A DNA stretch of 64,000 nt. Source: Loxodes magnus (Eukaryota; Ciliophora; Karyorelictea; Loxodida; Loxodidae). The DNA is taken from positions 1-64,000 of the forward strand of contig CAMPDV010001286.1 in the NCBI GenBank assembly GCA_946699065.1, in the 5' to 3' direction. The position numbers and the translations under genes were made by a program. Positions within the stretch are counted from its first letter, which is position 1, and each line of letters begins with the position of its first letter. The notes under the pieces were generated by a model. That model had not been told where the DNA came from. It saw nothing but the letters and a program-made list of their open reading frames with translations, and did no database searches. This document shows positions 25,490 to 40,300 of the stretch, one piece after another.

Positions 25490-28390
25490 AGCTATTCTAC
25501 CCTTAAACATATCAGCTAATATTTAAATTGACTATAACGAAAATAAAAGCATCAAAGAATGAATCATTTATACAGAACCTAGCTACGAAAATAATCAAAC
25601 TAGGTTTGAAATCAAGATAACTCAAGCGATTCAAACTTCTTAAAATGCCCCCAAAATAAACAGATCATTGGGTCAAGCAAACGCAGTTCGATGATTGATA
25701 GAGTACAGAAGTAAATAAATAAAGATTAGTAATTAGGAAAGAAGAAAAGAATTAGGCCAGTAAATAATCATAACTTTATAGTAATAAAAGTGATGAAATA
25801 ATTCAAATCTTAACTCTTAAACTATACTAATATAATCAATTAAGCTATTTAAAAAGCTTCAATTTAATTACAAAGCAAGACTCTAGGATAGATTTATAGT
25901 TGATAAAAGCTTTGATAATAAACCAATCTATTTATGAAATAAAAAGTGGGTAGTTGGTAGTTATTAGAATTAAAGGAATTAGTAAATCAAAGTGGCTTTA
26001 TTATACCTATATAGACATCTAAAATTATTCTAATATCTTACATTCTTTATGTTTATACTTATTAGGTAAATAGATTCTTCGTAATGAGAGTTAAGAAGTA
26101 AAATAGTGGAACTTAATAAATATTTTAGTAGTATATTTTTGGTTAAAATTCAAAGGCTTACTAGAAATGTTATCCTTTGTAATCAAATAGTTAAAGATAT
26201 GTTCTATTTGAGAGGTAAGAATTAAGGGTCATTGTTTAGTACTGTCAACTACAGTTTATCAATTTTAAAGGAATTGAATGATGAAAGTAGGACTAAGATT
26301 TGGACTTAATATGTTATCCGGTGTAATAATCTTAAAGGATTAAATGTTTTCAGACTATAGTAGACACAGTTAATAGTAGTTCTAAATTACCTTCGAGATT
26401 TAGTTATTTAAAAGCTATCGAGATTGGTAAAACAGCTGAACGATAATTTATAATGGCTAGATTTAAAGCTAGAAGATAAAAATGATATTGATATACCTAA
26501 GTGAGCTATTAGAGCCTCTAACTTATAACATTATTAAGACATATCTATAACCCTTTAGTCCTAAATGTGTGCTTTAAGGAAGAAAGTTTAATTTAAAATT
26601 ATGAAAGCAAAATCTGCTTGATCTCTTAGTCAAGCTATGAAACTTAGACTTTAAAGGAGAAGTTAAGAAAATAGATTAGTATCTTGGACAGTTTAATAAA
26701 GCTATAGATGAGTTTGCGATTCTATAGTCTAGATTAAACAAAGATAGTTCATTTAAATCAAGAATAAGTACAAGAAAAGTAACTTGAACCATTAAGTAGT
26801 ATAAGCGTATATTTCAATCAGCTACTTTAGCTATTTTTCTGAAAACAGGGAGTAGTTCTGAGGTGAAGCTGTAGTCACTGAGCAGAAGTATAGAAATTAA
26901 ATTAGAGTTCTAATAAGTTTTGGTAGTAGTATAGTAGGATATCAACTATATCTCTGTATTAATTTATTTAGAATTGCTTTATTCAGGCTTATAGTGTGTT
27001 AAGCATCTAGCTCTCCTTAAGTAATTGCAATGACACTTTTAATGTGATTACTCCCTCAGTTTAACTGGATGGATTATTTCTTCTTCATATGGATAATATC
27101 TCTATACCTATCCAATAATTCATCTAAAATCTATTTCTTTTAGTCTATGAGTTTTATTTAAATTAACGTAGTAATAATTTAAATATAGTAATTAAGGTAA
27201 CTAAGAAATAGACTATAGTAGCTACTTTATTAAATATCTTTGATGGAAAATAAGTTTAAAGATAAGAACTTAAGAAGTAGACTTCATTACCTGTAGGTAC
27301 TTTTTACTATTTGGAACTAGTTTAGCTTACTTATTTTGATACCTTTTAAATATCCTAGTAACTTAGTTAGCTTAATTATCTGCTTTATGGTATATATTTA
27401 CCCTTTATACTTCCTTACCGCTAACATTTGATTATACTCTTTTACTCTCCTTTCTAAATAGTTTAAATAACTAGGCATTTAGATTATAATCTTATAGTAT
27501 ACTTTAGTTAATGCATGGAAGAGTAGTATTAATAAACTGATTATTAGATAAGCTTAATCTAATACTAAGCTTATTACCCCTAACTCTCAATAACTATAAT
27601 AGTAGCTTATCATATCACCATGCAACTTACTTACTAGAACTTTGATTAACTATCATGATGCTTCAACTTATACTACTGTATTTATATTATACCCTAGGGC
27701 TTTAATAAGAGAATTCTTCATTAATATTAACTTTAGGGGTTCAAAAGCTACTTCCAATCTAGATTTGAGAATAAGTCTGGATGTCTCTTCTATTATTAAG
27801 CTTGCTTATTGTGCTTTACCTAGGTTTTTCCTTGCTACTAATAAGACTATTCTATCTGTTTTCCTTTTTTTGGGTCTTGACTTTTGCAGGAGATAACTTA
27901 GTATCTACTTATATAAGCTACTCTTCTCAAGAAAATATTTAGATTAGTATAAGTTCTGCAGCTGTATAAAAATAGTGCAAAGGAAATAGATAGGGGCAGT
28001 AGCTGGAGGTTTGATATGAAATGGTCTATATATAGTTAGTAGTAAAAAGTAAACAGACTGGAAGTTTAAATTTAATTAGGCTTCATAGTTAAGAATATTA
28101 CAAGATCTTACCTTTTAGTCTTTGAGTTAGAAGGATACTGAGATTTAACATAAATTTTGAAATGGAAAATCTTAACGTTAGTTGATTGAACTGTCAACAC
28201 TAAAAATCTCATGAAGTGACTAGAAATGAAAATGATATTATCAATATTAAAGTAATAAGCCTTAGCATATCTGCTTTCAGTTTAATAATCTATTGAAGAA
28301 TTATTTTTGATGTGCTAATTGTTGTCTTTTTAGTTCATATATAAATAAGAATATATTTAGTCAACCAGTATCTAAGTAATCTTACTAAAG
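25490..28390. other. no recognised gene
   Basis: AT-rich stretch without a convincing frame. The distal part (about 27.3-28.26 kb) is half of a diverged duplicated segment listed separately. A short open stretch at 27642-27896 on the plus strand falls within that repeat and shows no domain. Confidence 0.45.
27300..28260 (+). repeat. diverged dispersed segment, copy A
   Basis: This segment can be aligned by eye with 38150-39240 in the same orientation. Shared landmarks in order are ttattatactct(c)ttactc, a run of T followed by g(g)tcttgac-ttt, a g-rich ggtagtag block, an aatttaattagg block, and cttttagtctttgagtt versus cttctgtctttaagtt. Divergence is high. No frame or terminal repeats are evident. 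Copy A lies directly upstream of the shortened TPR-kinase at 28.4 kb. Confidence 0.45.
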
Positions 28391-28401
28391 TCTTTAGTCA
28401 A

Positions 28402-29765
28402 ATGCAATAATTTTACAGTAATAAAGGCTTAGTATTGAGGAATAAGGAAAGAATAACGAAGAGATTCAATGCTATGATACTGCTCTTAATTTAGATCCAA
28501 AATTTGTGACTGCTTACAATAATAAGGGTTATTTACTGAATAAGTTAAGCTATTTTTTTGAAGCCATTTAGAGTTTAAACTAAGCTATTTAATTAGATCC
28601 TAATTCCCCCAATCACTATAAACATAAAGGATTTTCTCTTTATGAACTAGGAAACCATTCTGAAGCCATCGAATCTTGTAATAAAGCTATCTAGCTTAAT
28701 CCGAATTATGTAGAAGCCTATTTTAATAAAGGCTTAGGCTTAAAAAAAACTTAAGAAGCACTTTAGTGCTTTACTCTGGCACATTAGCTTAACCCTAAAT
28801 TAGAAATTCCTTAAGTAATCTAGGTAAATCAATCTTTCACAATGCAGGATCAAATTAAATTAGAAGAGATTTGACAACTTTTATAATAAAATGGGACTGG
28901 CTAAGATATCAGAGCTTAGATAAGAATATGGAATTATAAAGAGGTGATTCCAAATAATTAATTAGCTTACAAATTTTAGGTGAAGGTGGATAAGGAACTG
29001 TTTATTTAATAAGCATTAAAGGGTCTGATTATGCACTAAAAGAAATGAACTAAAAGGAGATTATTAAAAGTTAATAGAGGCATTCTATCTTGAATGCTTG
29101 TCTCTTTTATTTGTAAATAACTTAATGGTTCTTAGACTTGTAGGAGTTGCAATTGACACTTCAGATTAAGGAAATTATTGTTTCTATCTTTTAACTGATT
29201 ACATGCCAAAGTGAAGCTTATACTAAGTAATTTAACCTTAATAATTATTAGTTGATTTCTAAGTTGGATCTCCTATAAGATCTTTTAAGAAATTTAATTT
29301 GTTAAGTTAGATAGCTGAAGGTTTATAGTCAATACATTCTCGGAACTTAACTCGTAGAGACATGAAATCTCCAAATATTATTTTAGATGCTTCAGATTCC
29401 CCCAAAATAGCTGACCTTGGATTATTACATGACTCAAGTATAAAAACTACAAAAGAATCAAAAGGCTCACCTCATTGAATGGCTCCAGAACTCTTCGATA
29501 ATAAAGTAAGTTAAAAGAGTGATATCTGATTTTTAGCTTGCATAGCAGTAGAAATATTTAATGAAAAATTACCTTTTCCAGATCTTACTACATAATACTA
29601 AATTATGATGGCAGTTTGCATAAACAGAAGAATTCCTTAATTTTCAGAAGAAATAAATTAAGAACCAGAGTTAGTTTAACTATTATAATAATGCTTTAGT
29701 TATGATTAAAGCAATAGAGCTGATATTTATAGCTTCAAAAATAGATAGATTCATTAATATAAAAG
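28402..29765 (+). pseudogene. shortened TPR-kinase copy
   Basis: Four to five TPRs, then a kinase domain, on the plus strand. TPRs include YDTALNLDPKFVTAYNNKG and YELGNHSEAIESCNKAIQL. The kinase part has a glycine loop GEGGQGTVYL, lysine in YALKEM, RRDMKSPNIIL (His of HRD replaced by Arg), ADLGLL, and GSPHW-MAPELF in which the Trp is TGA. Several frame changes separate these blocks: after the first 25 codons, before the glycine loop, and between the N-lobe and catalytic loop. It is closest to the gene at 40.8-42.5 kb (shared KAIQLN, VGVAIDTS, LPFPDL/LPYPDI). Most likely a decayed duplicate. The end is placed after the last kinase helix because no in-frame TGA follows soon. Confidence 0.75.
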
Positions 29766-29769
29766 TGAC

Positions 29770-30955
29770 AAATAATAAGTTAATAGGAAAAAGTAACTCA
29801 ATAAAGTGTAGAGACGGTCAGTTCATAAATAGTAGTTTAATTACAATATTAAAAACCTTTTAATATTTAAAAAGAAGGATAAATATAATAAGAAATAACA
29901 GAAGCATAATTTAAAATTGAGCAGTTAGAGAATTTAAAGATAAGCGAAAAGGAAGAGAAAAAGAGTTGATGAGGATTAAAATAACTTAAGACTATTTTAT
30001 TATATAACTAAAGATATTAAAAGCTTATTTAGCTATACTAAGTTTTCTAGCTATAGTATAAAAATATATTATCTTAAGTCTAATTAAAATAAATATAATA
30101 GGAATCTTACAAATATAAGTAATAGCAGTTAGATATAATTAAATCTAAATATTTGATTATTTTAGTTAAATCTAGCTGTAAGATCATTTTAGCAATGAAT
30201 CTTAAACCATCTCCCTAATTACTTATTTAGTTAACCATTAATAGCAAAAGTATTATTTCTTTTGAATAATAGGAGAGTTAAAAATTAAAGGCTAATTAAA
30301 TAGTTCTAATTTACTTTTCTATCTTTTTATCTATAAAAAGCATAAAACTAGTAGATGTATTTCTGCATCTAGAGTTTACTTTAATAGGAAGAATAAGAAA
30401 TAACTAGCAAATAGAAACTAAAATCAGTTTTAAGACTTATTTAAGCATGGAAATTATAGAATTACAAGCTACTCACTAATTAGCCAATAGAAGGTAATTT
30501 ATAATAAAGCATTTTAGTTAGATTGCTAAAGATAAAAAAGTGATATCTATAAATAAAAGGAAAGCTAATATTGATAATTTAATGCTTTGATACTCTTTAA
30601 TTCTTATATCAATCTATTATTTTTAAATATACACTTAAGAATATCCTTAGGCTTAATGGTAAGTATATCAGCACATATTGATTTAGATTTCTAACTCATT
30701 AATTTCTTAAAAACAACATTTGATTTAAATATTTTCTAAACTATCTAGCTGTGAACTAGATCTAAATCAATTTCCAGATTAATTATCTTTTACTACTAAG
30801 TAACTAAAATAGATCTAGAAAATCCTGTATTTCTAGCAAGGATTAATAACTAACTTCTTCTTATTAATCTTAAACACTTTAAAACAAAACTTTTTCTATA
30901 TAAAGGCTAACTTAAAAACTAAGTGCATAACTAATACCTTTAAATAGCTAAAAGT
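29770..30955. other. AT-rich, no recognised gene
   Basis: A Lys-rich open stretch continues for about 200 bases from the kinase copy, then only AT-rich sequence without protein character. Confidence 0.5.
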
Positions 30956-30959
30956 TAAA

Positions 30960-32548
30960 ATGAAGATATTTACTTTAGACGAAGCTATGTATAATTCATT
31001 AATTAATAAATTGGATATTATTAAGATATCAGCGCAAAGGGAAATGTTTATTAAATTTTTGTGTATAAAATGTAGAAAAATTGAATTTAAATGTAAAGTA
31101 GACTTAAAAATAGCAATCTGAGCAACTAAGGTTAGAAAAGGATAAAAATTTGAAACAATAGATGGAAATAATGAAAAGCCCTATTGGTGTAATATAGAGA
31201 AAGATAAAAACAAGAGCAACATTGAGATGATGGGAAGGTTAATACTGACTTTGTTTACTTATGTTGATATATCTGATTATAAATTTGAAAAATGAACTAA
31301 AAGGGATTTATGTAAAGTCTAAATAAACGAATATCTCGTCTACTAGTTTGCTTAAGAGTAAAATACTTTATTATTTGCAACGAAAAAGAAGAATCAAATA
31401 GCTGTTGTTCCTGCAAAAGAAATTTCTTTCCTGATTATATATCCGAACATATACCTAAAAGAAGTTGACTAGCCTAATGAGAATTTTTCAGCAAATACTA
31501 TAGAACTCTTAGATCATTCAAATTACAAGACGAGAAAAACGTATATGGGAGGGAAGCTAAAAGCTATAAATGAAATAATTAGTTTAAAAAGTCTAAGAAC
31601 GATTAATTTCAAAGATAAAGTTAAAAAGAAAAATTATCTTAGCATATAGTAAAAAAGGATATTATAATGTTTAGAAGTGTCAATCAAAATCAGAAATATA
31701 CTTTATACGTTTAAGGTAAAGGATAACAATTGAAAACTCTTTAAATAGAAAGGAAAATAGAAATAACTTAAGATATTAATAAGACTAAATTGGCAGGCTA
31801 AAAATTAAAAATTTAAACAATTAAGTTCTGAAATATAATGGAAGAAAATTAAAAGAAGCAATTTATAATTGATTTCACTAACTTTAAAACACTCTCGAAG
31901 TTCAAAAATAGAATTCTAAAAGTGCTACCCTTGGAAAATATGATAGATTAAAAGCTAAAAGATCATATTAAATATACTTAAAAAATTATTTAATTCAATC
32001 AACTTGAGAACTAGGCTAAGTTTGTATACTAAGCACAGGAGAAGATTAAATAATAAAAAGTTACTTCACATATCTTAATAAAGAAAATAAAGCAACGAAA
32101 TGTTTACCATTCCAAAGCTTCTATCAAATATATCTAATAATAGTCGATATAATACTAATAATAATTACTTAAGTTAATATTTATCAGTAATACTTATAAA
32201 AGTTAAGGAAGAATAGCTTCCTTAAATATTTAATAAGCAAATTATAACTAAAATATTAAAGAAGGTTATTAAAATTCAAGATAAGGCTAATAATATTTTA
32301 TCAACAAGAAAGAAAAACTCAATCAGGAAGCTTATGAGAACAGTTAAAAATACCTAATTCAGAAATAATAAGAAAAGAAGATAAAATATTAATTCAAATA
32401 GCTAACACTAAATATAGATTAATTTAAATTGCACTAAAGACTAAAATATTTTAGTCAAACAAGCAAAAGAAACTATCGTTAAAATATAGCAAACTAAATA
32501 CTTTAGTATCCGAGGCTATTAATTGATAAAAGAAGGACAGATAATTGA
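30960..32548 (+). CDS. hypothetical protein with coiled-coil C-terminus
   Basis: ATG at 30960 begins MKIFTLDEAMYNSLINKLDI. Roughly the first 290 codons read smoothly, with two close Cys (LCIKCRK, later FKCKVD), DISDYKFEKWTKRDL using TGA as Trp, and AVVPAKEISFLIIYPN. The protein-like reading then changes frame near 31850 to KKQFIIDFTNFKTLSKFK and a long Gln/Lys/Tyr-rich region (KASIKYIQQQ, NKKEKLNQEAYENSQKYL) ending at a TGA at 32546-32548. The single frame change may be a short intron or a break. I recognise no family. It is the only protein of this kind in the window. Confidence 0.45.
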
Positions 32549-32549
32549 A

Positions 32550-34690
32550 GAAAATTTTTTTTCATAGGAATATCTAGTTTGATTTGCTTTACTGATGAAT
32601 ATATTAATAAATCAGATTATTTTTAAGTCAAGATAAATAAAAAGAGCCTATTGAAGAAAACAACAGTACTTTAAAAATTAAACCTTCTATTATGTTGACA
32701 AAATTTAAAAAACAACAGATATAGATAATATAGAAAAATAATAAAAAGGTTATCATGGCTTGAACTTCTATAATAAAATTAATCCTAAAGCTAGTTTAAG
32801 ATAAAACAATAAAGAATATAATTTTCTTAATTTATAATTAAATAATCTTTCTTTATTCTAATTTCTTTTATCTAGAGTGTTATTTTAATCCTTTAATTTT
32901 GCAAATTTTTCTTTATTATTTTTATTGATCTTATTAGATTAATTAGTTACCTCGTCATTTCAACATTCTTGCTATTAGTTAATTATAAGAGATATATATC
33001 ACTTTATTTATATTCTGTGCAAGTCTCTTTATATTGATGTAGTAGCAAACAGTATAGATTTTGATCTATTACTCTCCAAAATTTAAGCTATTATAATACT
33101 TATTACATTTACTTTTCTAAAATATCTACCTAGTAAAATAAGAATTATTAAGACATTTATACTTTTAGAATTATTTACCCTAAATGTATCAAGAGAAGAT
33201 TAAAAAGTAAGAGATTATTATTGAACTAATATGATAAAGAAAGTTAACTAGCTTGATATAAGATTATTGTTTATATTAAAGAAACTTTGCTTTAGTTACT
33301 TAATGATTCAAATTAGTTCTTAGATTACTTATTAGTTCTTTTAACTTCTTATTTTATCTCTTTTATAACTAAAACATACTAAAGCTTAATGCCTTATGTT
33401 TTGTTAACTACTTTAATTCTAACCTATTTAAATGGAAAATCTTTTAATCTATAAAAAATTTTAAAATTAAGTAAAATTATAGTAAAAAATAGAGAACACG
33501 TTATCTCCTTTGATACCAGTTGAATAATGTTTTAGCTTATAAAAGAAATAGTTTTATAATTACTAAGCTAATATAGAATAGATACTTAATAAAGCTATAG
33601 AGCATTAATCTAAATCGCACTAGTCTTAATATTAGAGGATAACTCTTTAATATACTAGTAAAAATAAAAATAATTAGTAATGTTTAGAATATTGTTCCAG
33701 TTTCAACTTACTAACTTTTTCTTTGTTAATGAATCTGTTGAAGTTTGATTACTTCTAAGAAGAAAGATTTTAATAATGCTATAAGTTTTATTATCTAAGA
33801 ATCTTTAGTTTTACTTTTTATTTTATTTAGTTTATTTGCTTCTTGGTAGCTTTAAATTCAGTTATATAGTTGTGATTAAGGATATAACTTTACTTTAGTA
33901 GTTCTGATAGATCTTATCTTAGGCTATTTTATTTAAGAATTAAGGTATTCTATTTTATTAGCTTATTGAAGTAATTATTAATAATAAAGTAGATTAATCA
34001 AAAAAGGTAAGATTTTGTCTAAATATCAAAAGATATATAACCAAAAGACTGAATTTCACTTTTATAACTTATTTTTTATTGAAAGATTAAATTATCATTC
34101 ATTGAGTTGATTCTTTAGATTCATATATTGTAGCAATTTTTGCTTCATACATTTGCTCTAATTAAGCTTTTTATAGAGAATCACTATCATCTAGCAGATT
34201 AGTGAGTCTCCTTTAGTATTTTCAGAAATTTATAATAGCTTATTGTGTTTTTGTTAAAACTTATTAAATTATCTATATAATGTTGAAAACAACTATTATG
34301 ACTATATTATTTAAATAAAATTTCAGATTTTTCATTCGCTAGAAAGCGAAATGAATTTTATCCTTATTCACTTTCAATGATAGTTATCCCTTTCATATTT
34401 AGAACCAATTAAAAGTTGACTGATAAAAGGTTTGGAGTTAAAGTAATAGTTATATTTTTAGGTTTCCTTTTTTAAGTCCTTCTCTTTAATCATTATTCTT
34501 TCCTTTATGAATAATAGATATGTTGTACCAAATATACCTTCACCTCACATATACAAATTTAAAAAATGCTCATTAGGATTTAAATCTCTAAATTTAATAT
34601 TCAAAACTATAATCTGATATCTCAGTATCATTTCTTATTTATAGAGAGCAAAATCTATTATTAATAGAGAATTCAATGTTTAGGATTAAT
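32550..34690. other. AT-rich, no recognised gene
   Basis: No convincing frame or RNA structure seen. Weak remnants of the TPR region described next may extend into the last few hundred bases. Confidence 0.45.
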
Positions 34691-34699
34691 TAAGAAGCT

Positions 34700-37390
34700 T
34701 TTTCCGGTTCTCTATATGTCTTAACATTTTCTATCTTTCTAAATTTATCTGCTTTATTGTGTAAGTTGAAATATCCTTAGGATAAATTGCAAATGATACA
34801 TTTTTAACTTCCCTTCCACTGCATTATAAATCAGTCAGTAAAGACATCCTTTCTTATTATAGTCCTAAAGATTTCAAGTATTTTGTTTAAATATTTTGTT
34901 GAAGCTATCGATTGCCTCATAATTTCTGTCTATTTAATAAATGTATATCCTTTTTAGTAGCAGGAATCAGTAGATTTAGGATTTAATTCTATAAATTTGC
35001 TGAGCTTATCACTAAATTCGCTACATCTCTCAAGATTTCTAGATATAGTTTCTGTATTTAGTTAAGAGTTTCTATTATAAGGATCTATTTCAATATTTTT
35101 GCTGAATCTTTTGAATTTTTCTTTTGTTTACTTATTTATGTCTTATCTCTTTTATTAAATGCCAAATAGGAACTAGATTTTCTTAATGCTTTATTATATG
35201 CTCAATTTCTTAATTATAGTTTTGAAGTTCTGAAGGCCTAAACCTTTGTCTATTATGAAATATCAAAATTATTTCTAGTTTAATAACTTTGTTGAAGATA
35301 AAGAAGAAAAAAGAAATTTTATTATTCATTGCTTTGTTAAATTAGCTAAAATGTTAATAATCATTACTTTAACTATAAATTTATCCTTATTTTTCCTTTA
35401 AAAATCTAAATAAAAATTAGATTTATGTTGAGTTCTTTTTAAAATTACTCGATTGCTTCTTTTTGATTCCTCGTTTACTAAAAATAGGTCTTTTATCTTA
35501 TATGCATTTAAAAACTCAGAACCCTAATAATGCTTAATATCTCAAAGGTTCCATTTTATTTTAGAGCTTAATAAGTGTTTCAAAACTATTATAATGTAAT
35601 ACTTAATTTTAAGCATTTATTTTAGTAACGATGTTGAGATATTCTATAGTCTACTAATATTTTCTTAGTTTATTAAGAGTAATTCTTCTTTCATAGAATT
35701 CACTAAATTTTGCAACATCTTAATTTACTTAATCGCTATATTTCAGTAAGTGTGACTTAATTTATTTTATTTCACATTTTGCTTTTATATCTTTTTCAAT
35801 TCAAATTAATAAAGATCTAGTAAATAAACTGTTTAAGGCTTTTCTTTGCTTTGGTGAAATTTCTTGATTAATAAAAAATTAACTTTTCTACTTTATTGTG
35901 CGTATCAGCTAAAAGTTTATTAGACTTTGCTATTCCCATTTTTTAAGCCTTGAAATCAAATTAGAAATCATATGTTATTTTTCCTTTCAAGTTTTAGAGG
36001 AAATAATATTTGGTTAATTACACTATCAACACATATATATTTAAGTAGTTTATCATTTTTTAGTTTTTGTTCATTTATTAAAGCTTATTAAATTTTTTAT
36101 CAATAAACAATATCCATTTATATACCTATCTCTTTACATCCTTTAGTTCGTTTATCTATATTTAATTTAAAGCATTCTAGATATATCTTTAAGTATGTTC
36201 TCTAAGCTTTTATAAATAATATGCATTTATTATTCTGAATTTATCTTAGTCTTATAGGCAATATAACACCTTATAGAATCCTTTTTATATGAACTACTCA
36301 TTCTGTAATTTTTTGCTTGCTAAAAATTCTTTTTTTCAGGGAGTTAAAAACTTTAAAGTCTTAAACAGCATAGCTTTACTTTGGTAACCCCACTAAGAAT
36401 ACCACTTTAAAACTTTTGAATTATAATTTAATTACTTAATCAAGCAGTTGAGATAAATCATATGCAATGAAATAAAAATATTTAGATTAATTAGAGCTAT
36501 TAGCACTGGTACTTGTTTTACAATTTAAGATAATAGTGACAGTAAATTAAAACCCAATATAGATACTATTTATGAGCATTGGTTAGATTCATTATCTATC
36601 TTGCTTAAAAGATAATAAGTTTGAGAGAATAGTGTAGCCTAGTTCTGTGGAAATAAAATATAAATACTGATAGTAAAAATGTTTCTAGAGTTAATACTAT
36701 CAGACTGCCAAGGAAAAGCTTTCTGGTTTGCATTTAGCAGTCATACTGAACTATTTTAGTATTTTTGCAGTTTAGAATCCATTTATCCTAGCAAATAATA
36801 AAAAAGTAAATTTAGTCTTAATAGGTTCTTCATCATTAGATTAAGACTTAAGTAGGTAATAATTACTTTTAAAAGCTTTCTCTTATTTTGACATAATAAC
36901 ATTTTGCTTTATGAGATAAACTTTCCGTTTTGTTAAATTTGAGTAATAATTTTTAGAGATTGAGCTGTGTCTTATTTGTTCTTCAAATTGAATAAAACTA
37001 ATGGTTTGATAAAATGATGTTTAATTTATATAGGAATAAAGTTCTTTGGCTTTGTTTGTACATTAAGTGTTTCTTAATAATTATCTTATTGAGAGAGAGT
37101 TGGTCTACTCAGAAATGAATATAGCTATTGGCAGAATCTAAGCTAAGTTAATTCTTTTATTAAATTTCTAATATCTTCTTCAGTCTTTTCTAACTCTTGA
37201 ATAACCAAACAGAAAGTTTCAAATCTTCTAGTTTTAGCTAAACATTTCAAAAATTAAAGGCCTCATTAACAAGTAAAGTTGCTTAAATAGGCTCTAATTT
37301 TCTTCAATAGTATAATCACACTTGCTTATTATAGCAAGTACTTTCTAACGCTGAGCTTCTACACTGTCAGGATATTTGTTGCAACATGGT
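34700..37390 (-). pseudogene. TPR-domain gene remnant
   Basis: Minus-strand pieces with TPR-like helices occur in several frames. The clearest are YPDSVEAQRQKVLAIISKCD near 37360, and SEFSDKLSKFIELNPKSTDS with CYQKGYTFIKQTE near 35000-34940. Between them the sequence is rich in Phe/Leu/Lys with TPR-like 34-residue spacing but many frame changes. It was probably once part of a TPR-kinase-like gene; no kinase motifs are visible downstream. Boundaries are approximate. Confidence 0.45.
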
Positions 37391-37399
37391 AGAGCTTTA

Positions 37400-40300
37400 G
37401 TTAGTTAGAGCATTTAGGAAATTAGTTATCTAAATTCTTTTAGAAGAGATTTGAATTAGGTAGATAGCTCCTTGATGATAAATACTAGTTGCTTAAGAGT
37501 CTATATTAGTATGTTTAAAAGAGTTTGAAAGATATGGTCTCTTAAGACAACTATAGGATGATATAGTTTGTATTATGAAGTATAGTAAGTATGTTATATT
37601 GATAGGTAATATGTTATGTTTGTATTAATAGCGGTAAATAAATAGTTAATAATCTAAAGATTATAATTAATTAAATTGCTTTAGAATATTTATTCTGATT
37701 GAAGTGGATATAAGCTTAGCTAGTCATACATTTTTGAAGTGTTATAGATCTGATATAGCTAAAGTAAATAAATCTTAAAAACTATATTACTATTTTAACC
37801 TCTAGTATCTCTAAATGATTGTAAATACTTTTCAACTTAGACTTTAGTAAAATTTAGAGATATTTATTGATGGATTATGTAAACAGTTTAAGATCTTACA
37901 CATAAACATTCTATGTACCTATACTAAATTACATCCTTATATAACTATTCAAGCTAGCAGATAAAACCTTTCTATAATTACTTAATATTACATCTTTACA
38001 TGCAAATACTAAATATTACTTCATCATCTATACTTCTTCTAACTTTTAATTCCTGCTTCAATTAGATATCTATCATTTTACAAATCTCTTCTATTTAGCT
38101 TTAACTAAAATTATAAATACTATTATCAGGCTCTAATAATTGCACTTTAACCACACTTTTAAAAAGCTAATTTAGATCTAAAGAGCATTGTATAATTCTA
38201 GTGAGACTTAATATATAAGAATGATATCTAAGTTACTCTTTAATTATAATTAATCAAAAATATCTTGTATGCTTAATTATCAGTTTTATAATACTTAACT
38301 CCTTACATTTTATTATACTCTCTTACTCTTATTACTTAGTACCAAATTATTATCAAAGTAGGATTCATAATTAGATCCTAAACTACTAAGTAAATATCAC
38401 TAACTATATTACTACCAAAACTAGTTACCATATATTACCAAATAGATCTACTAAATGCCTTACCTATACCATACTAAAGAGATTCTACTAATAGATCCAT
38501 TTCTAACTTTACTTTGTTAGATATAGAAGGATTTAATAAAATACTTTACTTCTTAACATCAAATTTAAGAATTTATTCTTATCAAATTTTTAAGTTTATT
38601 ATATTAAGAAATCTATGTATTTTTAAGAAGGTTTATGTTTTGCTTATGTACTAAAGCTTTTAGGAATTGTATAAAATAAAGCTTTTTTATGTGTTTTCAG
38701 TTTAGTAATCTATAGATAATCTATTTTTGAGGCTTTATTCGTTTTCTTATTCTCCTATTTCTTGACTCAAAGCATTTCTTTTAAGAACCTTCCGTTGAAA
38801 TTTCCTTTACTAAGTATTCATTTTATTTTGAAAGATTTTTTGCTTTAATTCTAATAATTATTGATGTACCTCTGCCAAATACTCTAACCACTTTCTTTTT
38901 TAGGCCTTAACTTTTAAAGAAGATAATTTAGGTATTTTCTTGTTTAAATTATGATTCATAAGGTAATATTTAATTTATTCTAAGCAGTATAGTCTTTCTA
39001 AAATTAGGGTAAGATAAAAATGGTAATGGTAGTAGTTAGAATCTGATTAGCAATAATTTCTATATAGTTATTAGAAAAGATAGACACCATTAAATATAAA
39101 TTAATTAGGTTTTATAGTAAATAAATCAAAAATAGTTTTATCCTTCTGTCTTTAAGTTAAAATGAAATGAAGTTTTTAAGTGAGTTTTGAATTAACATCT
39201 CTAAAACTATTATGAAGAGTGTTTGATTAAACAGACAATTGTAAAAGCTTAAAGAGAATTATAAATAGTTCTTATTTATTAATATTATGCTGCTTTGAAG
39301 GATTATTATATTATTAATTCCTAACATACAAAGAAACATTTTCTTAATTAGTAATACTTAGACTAAGTTAATAGCTAAGATTAATCTTCCTTAGATACTC
39401 TTAAATAATCTAACTAAGAATATTAACTTTTTATAGCAATAATAAAAGACTTATATACTGAGAGCTAAGAAAGCACTAGACGTAAGTAGCCAATCACTTT
39501 AATAGTTTAACTAATTATTTGCTTAAGATCTGCTTAAATTTATTAGCTTGGGAATTATGCAGTTATTTTAAGTAATTTATTGATTGATCTTTATAGAGAT
39601 GATGAACTGATTTATTTTTAAGCTTTTGTGATACAATTTTTTATAAGGAAGAAAAGAAAGATAATTTAGACTTTTATAGATATTTTGTCTTTACTTTGAT
39701 TGAAATAGCAAGACAGATATAAAATGCAAATTTTGGCAAGAAACTGTTAGTATTTTCAGAGATAGAAATGTATTATAGTTCACATTCAAAACCTTTTGAA
39801 ATTAATCTTAGTCATTTTCATCTTTTTAGCTCTTCAATTCAAAACAAAAATAATCACACTAAAGAAAAATCCAGAAGCAATACTTATTTAAACAAAGTAA
39901 CTAACTAAATATTTTTAATAATTTAGTAAGCTTATAAATCTTCTATAAGTATAAAGGACATAATAATAAATTAATAGCTATAGATTAAACTTCTAAAACT
40001 ATCAGCATAAAAATAAAAAGCAGTATGCTTAATTACTTAAGTTAAATATAGGAGAGTTTGTATAATAGCGCAATTAATTCTTTATAAACTTCTTAGACTA
40101 ATAGTAATACTCAAAAATAATAGCTTAAAATATTTGCTTGATATATATTACTTAATTAATTTAAAACTCTTAAATATTGGTTAGAAGGCTTATTGGCTAA
40201 AATTAGTGCTTAAAGATCTTATACTACTATTAATTTGCATAAGCATTACTAAGCAATTATGTTATAAGATATAGCTTAAATAAGCTACTAAAGTATAATA

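Noticed and set aside
33720-34060. Possible gene in AT-rich DNA between the hypothetical protein and TPR remnant
   Set aside because: All frames are open under this code and none shows domains or balanced composition.
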